From Porphyrobacter sp. (GTDB taxonomy: Bacteria > Pseudomonadota > Alphaproteobacteria > Sphingomonadales > Sphingomonadaceae), in contig JAGKSZ010000166.1 of the NCBI GenBank assembly GCA_018991295.1, positions 1-11,660 on the forward strand: DNA of 11,660 nt. The letters run 5' to 3'. The translations under genes and the position numbers were made by a program. Positions 6,539 through 11,660 of the stretch are shown here, one piece after another; positions within the stretch are counted from its first letter, which is position 1; each line of letters opens with the position of its first letter. The notes under the pieces are model-generated. The model worked only from the letters and a program-made list of their open reading frames with translations. It searched no databases and was not told the DNA's origin.

Positions 6539-6586
6539 TCAAGCGCGCATCTGCAATCGCAAGCCGCTTGAAACCCCTTTTGCGAT
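6539..6586 (+). other. Possible H-type pseudoknot in the rpsU 3' UTR
   Basis: TCAAGCG (6539-6545) can pair with CGCTTGA (6565-6571). The loop between them holds ATCGCAA (6556-6562), which can pair with TTGCGAT (6580-6586) beyond the first stem. Both stems are seven perfect pairs. The connecting loops are 10, 2 and 8 bases, which is geometrically possible for an H-type pseudoknot. It lies between the rpsU stop and the terminator. The pairings are read directly; folding and function are inference. Confidence 0.4.
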
Positions 6587-6594
6587 CAGCCATC

Positions 6595-6623
6595 AGGGCG
6601 CGGTTTCAACGCCGCGCCCTTTT
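6595..6623 (+). terminator. Intrinsic terminator after rpsU
   Basis: GGGCGCGG (6596-6603) pairs perfectly with CCGCGCCC (6612-6619), with an extra A-T pair outside (6595/6620) and an 8-base loop. It is followed by a short T run (6620-6623). This is a canonical Rho-independent terminator for rpsU. It also lies 47 bases before the FKBP start, so readthrough could feed the FKBP-gatCAB genes. Confidence 0.8.
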
Positions 6624-6634
6624 GTCGTCATAAC

Positions 6635-6654
6635 GCCGCGCACAACAGCGCGGT
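6635..6654 (+). promoter_or_regulatory. Hairpin next to the FKBP ribosome binding site
   Basis: CCGCGC (6636-6641) and GCGCGG (6648-6653) form a perfect six-pair stem with an ACAACA loop; a G-U pair (6635/6654) can extend it. It ends six bases before the Shine-Dalgarno AGGA at 6660-6663. Its two arms repeat sequence found in the terminator just upstream, so the arms could swap partners (see findings). Confidence 0.45.
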
Positions 6655-6670
6655 TCATCAGGACCAGACC

Positions 6671-7273
6671 ATGACCGAGATTACCCGCGTTCCGATCAAG
6701 CCTGTCGCTCAGGGCTCGCTGACCAAGCTGTGGATCGGCGTGATCCTTGCCGTGCTGGTGGGCGCGGGGCTCGCCTGGGCGGCGGTGCCCAAGGGGCTGG
6801 ATGTCGATGTGGTGCAGGCCGGAACCGGCCCCACGCCCAAGGATGGCGAGGTGATCTTCGTCAAGTACAAGGGCATGCTGGCCGCCGATGGCACCGTGTT
6901 TGAAGATGCGCAGAAGAGCCCCTTCCCGGTGCAGGGCCTGTTTCCGGACGGCAATCCCTTCCTTTATGAGAAGGGTCAGATGATCGACGGCTTTTACGAA
7001 GGCCTCAAGGATGTGCAGAAGGGCGGCAAGTACAAGCTCTTCATCCCCGCCGAGATGGCCTATGGCGCGAGCCCGCCGCCGCAGTCGCCGATCCCGCCCA
7101 ATGCCGATCTCGAATTCGAGATCGAAGTGGTGGACATCGTCAGCCGCGCCACGGTGGAGCGCAATATCCAGATCCTCCAGCAGCAGATGCAGGCCCAGAT
7201 GGGCGGCGCTGAAGGTGGGCCTGCGGGCGGGGCTGCTCCCGGCGGTGCGCCTCAGGCGGCTCCGGGCCAGTAA
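6671..7273 (+). CDS. Membrane-anchored FKBP-type peptidyl-prolyl isomerase
   Basis: Peptidyl-prolyl cis-trans isomerase of the FKBP class. The 200-residue product has a short cytoplasmic start, one membrane helix (about 18-38) without a lipobox, an FKBP domain (about 50-157) and a Gly/Ala/Gln/Pro-rich tail (about 168-200). Because the helix is N-terminal and preceded by Arg and Lys residues, the catalytic domain should sit in the periplasm. Recognisable segments are VKYKGMLAADGTVFEDA (65-81), MIDGFYEGLKDVQKGGKY (104-121), FIPAEMAYG (124-132) and DLEFEIEVVDI (146-156). The tryptophan that usually floors the active site is Phe108 here, and the usual Asp after VF is Glu78. AGGA at 6660-6663 supports the ATG. 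The gene lies 15 bases before gatC and is probably co-transcribed with it. Confidence 0.9.
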   Translation: MTEITRVPIKPVAQGSLTKLWIGVILAVLVGAGLAWAAVPKGLDVDVVQAGTGPTPKDGEVIFVKYKGMLAADGTVFEDAQKSPFPVQGLFPDGNPFLYEKGQMIDGFYEGLKDVQKGGKYKLFIPAEMAYGASPPPQSPIPPNADLEFEIEVVDIVSRATVERNIQILQQQMQAQMGGAEGGPAGGAAPGGAPQAAPGQ

Positions 7274-7288
7274 GGGGCAGGGGCGCTC

Positions 7289-7591
7289 ATGTCGGTCGAC
7301 AAGGCAACCGTCGCCAAGATCGCTTCGCTTGCGCGCATCCGCATGGATGACGCGGCGCTTGAGCGGATGGTCCCCGAACTCAACGGCATCCTGCAATGGG
7401 TGGAGCAGCTGGGCGAGGTGGACGTCACGGGCATCGAGCCGATGGCGGCGGTGATCCCCAACACCCTGCGCCTGCGCGATGATGTGGTGGACGCCGACCC
7501 GCTGACCGGCGGGGGCAAGCGCGATGATGTGCTCGCCAATGCGCCCGCTGCCGAGCACGGCTTCTTTGGCGTGCCCAAGGTTATCGAGTAG
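7289..7591 (+). CDS. gatC: Asp-tRNA(Asn)/Glu-tRNA(Gln) amidotransferase subunit C
   Basis: Small structural subunit that wraps around the GatA-GatB interface and stabilises the amidotransferase. The 100-residue product has the family's normal length and pattern: VAKIASLARIRMDD near the start, LNGILQWVEQLGEVDVTGIEP in the middle (about 32-52), then LRDDVV and the end motif HGFFGVPKVIE. AGGGG at 7279-7283 lies a few bases before the ATG. It is followed by a REP-like element rather than directly by gatA, so the gatC-gatA gap is 114 bases instead of the few bases usual in this operon. Confidence 0.96.
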   Translation: MSVDKATVAKIASLARIRMDDAALERMVPELNGILQWVEQLGEVDVTGIEPMAAVIPNTLRLRDDVVDADPLTGGGKRDDVLANAPAAEHGFFGVPKVIE

Positions 7592-7604
7592 GGGGCTCCC
7601 ATCC

Positions 7605-7696
7605 CCGTTCGCCCTGAGCTTGTCGAAGGGCTGCTTTTCTTTCAGTGCGACCGTCGAACAAGAAGAACGGTGCTTCGACAGGCTCAGCACGAACGG
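7605..7696. repeat. REP-like inverted-repeat element, copy 1 (gatC-gatA)
   Basis: Two 27-base arms in inverted orientation, 7605-7631 and 7670-7696, agree at 22 of 27 positions. Each arm can itself fold by its inner ends: GCCCT...AGGGC in the left arm, and GTGCT...AGCAC in the reverse complement of the right arm. Four of the five differences between the arms fall in these stems and are compensatory, which supports selection on the RNA or DNA hairpin. The core (TGAGC, then TGTCGAAG) resembles the REP sequences common in sphingomonad genomes. No transposase gene is nearby. Confidence 0.8.
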
Positions 7697-7698
7697 AG
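7695..7698 (+). promoter_or_regulatory. gatA Shine-Dalgarno lying at the end of the REP element
   Basis: GGAG at 7695-7698 is seven bases before the GTG at 7706 and fixes the gatA start. Its first two bases are the last two of the right REP arm (…GAACGG), so the repeat contributes part of the ribosome binding site. Confidence 0.65.
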
Positions 7699-7705
7699 TT
7701 TGCTA

Positions 7706-9187
7706 GTGACCGAACTTACCTCTCTCGGCGTGAAGGACATCCGCGACGGCGTCGCGAAGGGCGATTTCACCGCGCGCGAAGTGGCGGAGGCCTTCAACGC
7801 CGCTGTTGCCGAGGCCGCCAGCCTCAACGCCTTCATCGTCACCACCCCCGACCACGCGCTGGCTGCGGCCGACAAGGTGGACGCAGCACGCGCTGCGGGC
7901 AGCGAGCTGGGCCGGATGGCGGGCGTGCCGATCGGGATGAAGGATCTGTTTGCCACCCACGGCGTCCAGACCACTGCGGCAAGCCACATCCTTGAAGGCT
8001 TCACCCCCCGTTACGAATCGACCGTCAGCCAAAAGCTGTGGGATGCGGGCGCAGGGATGCTGGGCAAGCTCAATCTCGATCAGTTCGCGATGGGATCGTC
8101 CAACGAAACCTCCTATTTCGGCAATGTCACCTCGCCGTGGAAGAAGGCGGGCAGCAATGCCGCGATGAGCCCCGGCGGCTCGTCGGGCGGTTCCTCGGCT
8201 GCGGTCGCCGCGCGCATCGCGCCGGCTGCGACCGGCACCGACACGGGCGGATCGATCCGCCAGCCCGCCGCCTTCACCGGCATTTGCGGGATCAAGCCGA
8301 CCTATGGCCGCTGCTCGCGCTGGGGCATCGTCGCCTTTGCCTCCAGCTTGGATCAGGCCGGGCCGATGGCGCGCTCGGTGGAAGATTGCGCGATCATGCT
8401 GGGCGCGATGGCGGGCTTCGATCCGAAGGACGCGACCAGCCTCCAGATGGAGGTGCCCGACTGGGAAGCGGCATTGAACGCCGACCTGCGCGGCAAGAAG
8501 GTCGGCATCCCGCGCGAATACCGGATGGAGGGCACCGATCAGGCGATCCTCGATTCGTGGGAACAGGGCAAGGCGTGGCTGAAGGACGCGGGCGCCGAGA
8601 TCGTCGACGTCTCGCTGCCGCACACCAAATATGCGCTGCCCGCCTATTACATCGTCGCGCCCGCCGAAGCCTCATCCAACCTCGCCCGCTATGACGGGGT
8701 GCGTTACGGCCTTCGCGATCTGCCCGACGGCGTTGGCCTGCAGGACATGTACGCCGCCACCCGCGCCGCCGGGTTCGGTGACGAGGTCAAGCGCCGTATC
8801 CTGATCGGCACCTATGTGCTCTCGGCGGGTTTCTACGACGCGTACTACACCCAGGCCCAGAAGGGCCGAGCCCTCGTGGCCCGCGACTTCGCGTTGGCGT
8901 TCGAACAGTGCGACGTGATCCTCGCTCCGACGACGCCGACCGCGTCCTTCCCGCTGGGATCGATGAACGAAGACCCGCTGACGATGTATCTGAACGATGT
9001 CTTCGCCGTGCCCGCGTCGCTCGCGGGCCTGCCTGCGATGAGCGTGCCCGCCACGATCAACGCCGATGGCTTGCCGCTCGGCCTGCAAATCGTGGGCCGT
9101 CCCTTCGACGAGCAGGGCGTGCTCAACGCCGGCCTCGCCATCCAGCAGCGCGCAGGCTTCACCGCCAAGCCGGAGAAGTGGTGGTAG
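7706..9187 (+). CDS. gatA: Asp-tRNA(Asn)/Glu-tRNA(Gln) amidotransferase subunit A
   Basis: Glutaminase subunit of GatCAB: it frees ammonia from glutamine, which then passes to GatB to convert Glu-tRNA(Gln) or Asp-tRNA(Asn) to the correct amide form. With the GTG start at 7706 the product has 493 residues, the usual length. The amidase Ser-cisSer-Lys triad is visible: Lys79 in GVPIGMKDLF, Ser159 in PGGSSGGSSA and Ser183 in TDTGGSIRQPA. The GTG is preferred because GGAG (7695-7698) precedes it and the product then begins MTELTSLGVKDIRDG, as in relatives. An in-frame GTG at 7670 would add twelve residues encoded by the REP element and has no good ribosome binding site. A second REP-like element follows the stop codon. 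Confidence 0.97.
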   Translation: MTELTSLGVKDIRDGVAKGDFTAREVAEAFNAAVAEAASLNAFIVTTPDHALAAADKVDAARAAGSELGRMAGVPIGMKDLFATHGVQTTAASHILEGFTPRYESTVSQKLWDAGAGMLGKLNLDQFAMGSSNETSYFGNVTSPWKKAGSNAAMSPGGSSGGSSAAVAARIAPAATGTDTGGSIRQPAAFTGICGIKPTYGRCSRWGIVAFASSLDQAGPMARSVEDCAIMLGAMAGFDPKDATSLQMEVPDWEAALNADLRGKKVGIPREYRMEGTDQAILDSWEQGKAWLKDAGAEIVDVSLPHTKYALPAYYIVAPAEASSNLARYDGVRYGLRDLPDGVGLQDMYAATRAAGFGDEVKRRILIGTYVLSAGFYDAYYTQAQKGRALVARDFALAFEQCDVILAPTTPTASFPLGSMNEDPLTMYLNDVFAVPASLAGLPAMSVPATINADGLPLGLQIVGRPFDEQGVLNAGLAIQQRAGFTAKPEKWW

Positions 9188-9196
9188 TTTTCTCTT

Positions 9197-9312
9197 CCGT
9201 TCGCCCCGAGCTTGTCGGAAGCGAAGCTGGACGACAGGCCAACGGCTGTCTTTCTCTTTGAGCGCAGGTGTCCAAGTGAAGTACAGTGCTTCGACAAGCT
9301 CAGCACGAACGG
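9197..9312. repeat. REP-like inverted-repeat element, copy 2 (after gatA)
   Basis: Left arm 9197-9223 and right arm 9286-9312. The right arm differs from the right arm of copy 1 at a single base of 27 and keeps a perfect inner stem (GTGCT/AGCAC). The left arm is decayed: it still begins CCGTTCGCCC but its inner stem is broken. The spacers of the two copies are related (GGCTG followed by a pyrimidine-rich run, then AGTGCTTCG or GGTGCTTCG), so both are copies of one composite element; this copy has extra sequence between its left arm and the GGCTG. Confidence 0.75.
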
Positions 9313-9323
9313 ATTATTGAATC

Positions 9324-9482
9324 ATGCAACCCGACACGCCGCTTTGGATCGCCGGGATCGGCATCATTCTGGCGGTGCCGCTGACCTTCATGGTCGCCAA
9401 CTGGGTAAGAAAGAACGTCGATCACGGCGAAATGCGCTTCGGGCCGGATGGCAAGGTTATCGAGGACGAGGAGGCCAACTGA
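9324..9482 (+). CDS. Small single-helix membrane protein, unknown function
   Basis: A 52-residue protein I do not recognise as a named family. It starts MQPDTPLW, has one hydrophobic helix at about 7-28 (IAGIGIILAVPLTFMVANWV), then a basic stretch (RKNVDH) and an acidic end (GKVIEDEEAN). The basic residues after the helix place the C-terminus in the cytoplasm. Coding is supported by codon use like the surrounding genes, by the clean membrane-protein layout, and by the next gene starting three bases after its stop with its ribosome binding site (AGGAGG, 9469-9474) inside this gene's last codons. Its own ribosome binding site is weak (GGA at 9311-9313, at the edge of the REP element). It may act with the neighbouring membrane protein; nothing in it suggests a role in tRNA amidation. 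Confidence 0.72.
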   Translation: MQPDTPLWIAGIGIILAVPLTFMVANWVRKNVDHGEMRFGPDGKVIEDEEAN

Positions 9483-9484
9483 CG

Positions 9485-9814
9485 ATGACCTATACTTGGG
9501 ATCAGGTGGTCGCGTGGCTTGGGTTGGTAGTGCCCTTATCGGCGCTAGCTTGGTCTGGGTGGCAATGGGCCGGGATTCAAAAGCAGCAGCAGCGAGAAAA
9601 GAATTTCGAGCATTTTTTCAAAACAATCGCTCGAGTACATAACTCCGATGAATCTTTGCTTGCTCAGAAGGCAGCGATCTTCGAGCTAAGAAACTACCCG
9701 GATTACAGAGCGGTGGTGAGACGAATTTGCGAGAATCCTGAGGTGTTTTTTCCCGCAATGCCAGAAGCTCTCTCTGTAGAATTTCGTGAAACCCTAAGGG
9801 CAATCAATCGATGA
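9485..9814 (+). CDS. Membrane-anchored hypothetical protein, AT-rich, between gatA and gatB
   Basis: A 109-residue protein of unknown function. One membrane helix at about 8-30 is followed by a polar Gln/Arg/Lys segment (QKQQQREKNFEHF) and a helical cytoplasmic domain containing AAIFELRNYPDYRAVVRRICENPEVF at about 63-88. Proteins with such an 'FELRNYP-Y' helix behind a membrane anchor occur scattered in bacteria, but I cannot give a family name. The ATG at 9485 follows a perfect AGGAGG at 9469-9474. The stop overlaps the gatB start by four bases (9811-9814), so gatB translation is coupled to it. Base composition is odd: 82 of 180 bases in 9601-9780 are G or C (46 percent), against 42 of 60 in a sample of gatB (10561-10620). 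Three of four arginine codons in one stretch are AGA. This suggests acquisition by transfer. Confidence 0.8.
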   Translation: MTYTWDQVVAWLGLVVPLSALAWSGWQWAGIQKQQQREKNFEHFFKTIARVHNSDESLLAQKAAIFELRNYPDYRAVVRRICENPEVFFPAMPEALSVEFRETLRAINR

Positions 9815-11307
9815 GCAACTACCGCATTCAAGGCGCAACCGGTGAATGGGAGGTCGTGATCGGCCTGGAAGTGCACGCGCAGGTCACCTCTAACGCCAAG
9901 CTGTTCTCGGGCGCCGCGACTGCCTTCGGCGCGGAGCCCAATGCGCAGGTGAGCCTCGTCGATGCCGCGATGCCGGGGATGCTGCCCGTGCCCAACCGCG
10001 AATGCATCCGGCAGGCGGTGCGCACCGGCATGGCGATCGAGGCGCAGATCAACGCGTGGTCGCGTTTTGACCGCAAGAACTACTTCTACGCTGACCTCCC
10101 GCAGGGCTACCAGATCAGCCAGCTTTATCATCCCATCGTGGGCGAAGGCTCGCTGCTGATCGAGGCCGACGAGAAGGCGGGCATCGAGGCTGACAAGGTC
10201 ATCGGGATCGAGCGCATCCACGTGGAGCAGGACGCAGGCAAGCTGATGCACGATCAGCACCCGACCATGTCCTATGTTGACCTCAACCGCTCGGGCGTGG
10301 CGCTGATGGAGATTGTCAGCCGCCCCGATATGCGTTCGCCCGCCGAGGCAGGGGCTTACCTGCGCAAGCTCAGGGCGATCCTGCGCTATGTCGGCTCGTG
10401 CGATGGCAATATGGAAGAAGGCTCGATGCGCGCCGACGTGAACGTCAGCGTGCGCAAGCCGGGCGATGAATTCGGCACCCGCACCGAAACCAAGAATGTG
10501 AACTCGGTGCGCTTCGTCATGCAGGCGATCGAGCATGAGGCGATGCGCCAGGTCGATGTGCTCGAAAGCGGGGGCACGATCGTGCAGGAAACCCGCCTGT
10601 TCGACCCCGGCACCGGCACCACGCGGACCATGCGCAGCAAGGAAGATGCGCATGATTACCGCTACTTCCCCGATCCTGATCTTTTGCCGCTGGTGCTGGA
10701 GGAGGATTTCCTCGCCGAATGCCGCGCTTCGCTCCCGGAACTGCCGGATGCCAAGCGCAAGCGGTATGTCGAGGTGCTGGGCCTCACCCCCTACAACGCG
10801 CGCGAGTTGACCGCCGAGGTCGAAACCTTCGCCCGGTTCGAAACGCTGCTGGCCGAAACCGCGCGAGCGACGGGCAAGGATGATGCCGCTGTCGCCACGC
10901 AGGTCGCCAACTGGTCGCTCTCGGTTGCGCCGGGAGTGATGAAGGCGCTGGGCGATGAGGCCGATCTCGCCAACGCCACCGCAGCCGCGCAAGCCGCCAT
11001 CCTCGCGATGGCCGAAAGGCAAGAGATCAGCGGCGGGCAGGCCAAGGAAATTTTTGAAATCGTCCTCAGGACCGGCCGCGATCCTAATGAAATCGCGGAT
11101 AGCGAAGGGCTCAAGCAGGTCTCCGACACCGGCGCCATTGAGGCCGCCGTTGACGCGATCATCGCCGCCAACGCCGACAAGGTCGAACAATACCGCGCCG
11201 GCAAGGAAGCGCTGTTCGGCTTCTTCGTCGGCCAGACGATGAAGGCGATGCAGGGCAAGGCCAATCCGCAGGTGGTGAACCAGCTGCTGAAGGGCAAGCT
11301 GGGCTGA
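9811..11307 (+). CDS. gatB: Asp-tRNA(Asn)/Glu-tRNA(Gln) amidotransferase subunit B
   Basis: tRNA-binding and kinase subunit of GatCAB: it activates the side-chain carboxylate of the mischarged residue with ATP and receives ammonia from GatA. The 498-residue product has the usual length, with WEVVIGLEVHAQ at 13-24, YFYADLPQGYQISQ at about 92-105, the acceptor-handling core including VDLNRSGVALMEIVSRPD, SMRADVNVSV, ETKNVNSVRF and HDYRYFPDPDL, and a helical YqeY-like C-terminal domain ending NQLLKGKLG that contacts the tRNA elbow. The cysteines that bind zinc in many GatB proteins are missing: the positions hold Ser33, Ala35, Ser48 and Asp51. AAGGG at 9796-9800 supports the start. It ends the operon and faces clpA across a large inverted repeat. 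Confidence 0.97.
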   Translation: MSNYRIQGATGEWEVVIGLEVHAQVTSNAKLFSGAATAFGAEPNAQVSLVDAAMPGMLPVPNRECIRQAVRTGMAIEAQINAWSRFDRKNYFYADLPQGYQISQLYHPIVGEGSLLIEADEKAGIEADKVIGIERIHVEQDAGKLMHDQHPTMSYVDLNRSGVALMEIVSRPDMRSPAEAGAYLRKLRAILRYVGSCDGNMEEGSMRADVNVSVRKPGDEFGTRTETKNVNSVRFVMQAIEHEAMRQVDVLESGGTIVQETRLFDPGTGTTRTMRSKEDAHDYRYFPDPDLLPLVLEEDFLAECRASLPELPDAKRKRYVEVLGLTPYNARELTAEVETFARFETLLAETARATGKDDAAVATQVANWSLSVAPGVMKALGDEADLANATAAAQAAILAMAERQEISGGQAKEIFEIVLRTGRDPNEIADSEGLKQVSDTGAIEAAVDAIIAANADKVEQYRAGKEALFGFFVGQTMKAMQGKANPQVVNQLLKGKLG

Positions 11308-11316
11308 TTTTGCGCG

Positions 11317-11402
11317 CCCACCCCCGGCCCCTCCCGCAAGCGGGAGGGGAGTTTAAGTGCAACTTGGTGCCCCTCCCGCTTGCGGGAGGGGTTAGGGGTG
11401 GG
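11317..11402. repeat. Large GC-rich inverted repeat between gatB and clpA
   Basis: Two 33-base arms, 11317-11349 and 11370-11402, are inverted copies that agree at 30 of 33 positions (CGG in one, TAA in the other). Each arm also contains its own palindrome: CCCCTCCCGC pairs with GCGGGAGGGG at 11328-11337/11340-11349, and likewise at 11370-11379/11382-11391. The element therefore can fold as one long stem or as two short hairpins. It fills the gap between convergent genes and may act as a terminator for both, though no strong T run follows. Similar CCCCTCCCGC hairpins are, from memory, scattered in sphingomonad and other alphaproteobacterial genomes. Confidence 0.8.
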
Positions 11403-11411
11403 AAAAAGCGG

Positions 11412-11660
11412 TCAGCCCTCGCCTGCCTCGGGTGCGGGCTTCTTGACCGGGGCCTTCTTCGCGGCAGCCTTCTTGGCAGGCTTCACCTTGGGCGGGGCCG
11501 GGGTCATCTCGAAGCTCGGCTTGCCGTCCTTCACGCTGACATGAACCTCGCCGCCTTCCGACAGCTTGCCGAACAAGAGTTCCTCGGCGAGCGGCTGCTT
11601 GATCTTTTCCTGGATCAGGCGGGCCATCGGGCGGGCACCATAGAGCTTGTCATAGCCCTT
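11412..11660 (-). CDS. clpA: ATP-dependent Clp protease ATPase ClpA, C-terminal end only
   Basis: The last 82 residues of an AAA+ unfoldase that feeds substrates to ClpP; the rest lies beyond the right edge. The visible start KGYDKLYGARPMARLIQEKIKQPLAEELLFGKL matches the small domain of the second AAA+ module, including the sensor-2 Gly-Ala-Arg-Pro. After KPSFEM comes a tail of about 30 residues rich in Lys, Ala and Pro. ClpA is favoured over ClpB by the LIQEKIKQPLAEELLFG wording and the short end, and over ClpC by the taxonomic setting. It is convergent with gatB. Confidence 0.9.
   Translation of the reverse strand, partial: KGYDKLYGARPMARLIQEKIKQPLAEELLFGKLSEGGEVHVSVKDGKPSFEMTPAPPKVKPAKKAAAKKAPVKKPAPEAGEG

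Noticed and set aside
6593..7690. Open frame of 365 codons on the minus strand opposite the FKBP gene and gatC
   Set aside because: It crosses the terminator and the REP element, and its first residues (MLSLSKH) are read from the repeat; no family pattern.
7605..9312. The two REP-like elements as ends of a composite transposon carrying gatA
   Set aside because: No transposase or target duplication is visible, and gatA is a normal member of the operon with host-like composition.
9212..9484. Upstream extension of the 109-codon frame into the REP element and the 52-codon gene
   Set aside because: The extension reads repeat sequence (CFDKLSTNG) and the wrong frame of the small gene; AGGAGG before 9485 marks the real start.
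9703..11190. Open frame of 495 codons on the minus strand opposite gatB
   Set aside because: It mirrors the highly conserved gatB and has the composition of a reverse-strand shadow.

Overview
The window looks like chromosomal core DNA from an alphaproteobacterium, most likely of the Sphingomonadales (Sphingomonas/Erythrobacter type). The supporting signs are high GC, an ATP12-type F1 assembly chaperone (typical of alphaproteobacteria and mitochondria), an alphaproteobacterial-type S21, a GatB without the cysteines many relatives carry, and intergenic repeats of the kind seen throughout sphingomonad genomes. The taxonomic call is an inference from familiarity with these families, not from a search.

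Layout. (1) Positions 2-2264, plus strand: the end of an Mla-type lipid transport operon: ATPase (mlaF, 5' end cut off), MCE-domain protein (mlaD) and an auxiliary lipoprotein. (2) Positions 2269-6106, minus strand: six genes packed with 1- or 4-base overlaps. In transcription order they are crcB (fluoride channel), an RluC-type pseudouridine synthase with a lysine-rich tail, a PaiB-like FMN-binding protein, a HAD phosphatase, an 80-residue membrane protein of unknown role, and the ATP12 chaperone. (3) Positions 6107-6323: divergent intergenic region with two hairpins. (4) Positions 6324-6623: rpsU and an intrinsic terminator, with further foldable sequence on both sides of it. (5) Positions 6671-11307, plus strand: a membrane-anchored FKBP isomerase, then gatC, gatA, two small membrane-protein genes, and gatB. 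The amidotransferase genes are interrupted by two REP-like inverted-repeat elements. (6) Positions 11317-11402: a large GC-rich inverted repeat between convergent gatB and the 3' end of clpA (minus strand, cut by the window edge).

Most genes are housekeeping: GatCAB makes Gln-tRNA(Gln) and/or Asn-tRNA(Asn), RluC and S21 belong to the ribosome, ATP12 to ATP synthase assembly, Mla to outer-membrane lipid balance, and ClpA to proteolysis. The parts that ordinary annotation does not explain are: the 52- and 109-residue membrane proteins between gatA and gatB, the second of which is clearly AT-richer than its surroundings; the two REP-like elements, one of which supplies the gatA ribosome binding site; and the run of potentially alternative RNA structures between rpsU and the FKBP gene. 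I see no CRISPR array, tRNA, rRNA, insertion sequence, phage or classical defence genes. No gene-free stretch exceeds about 220 bases.
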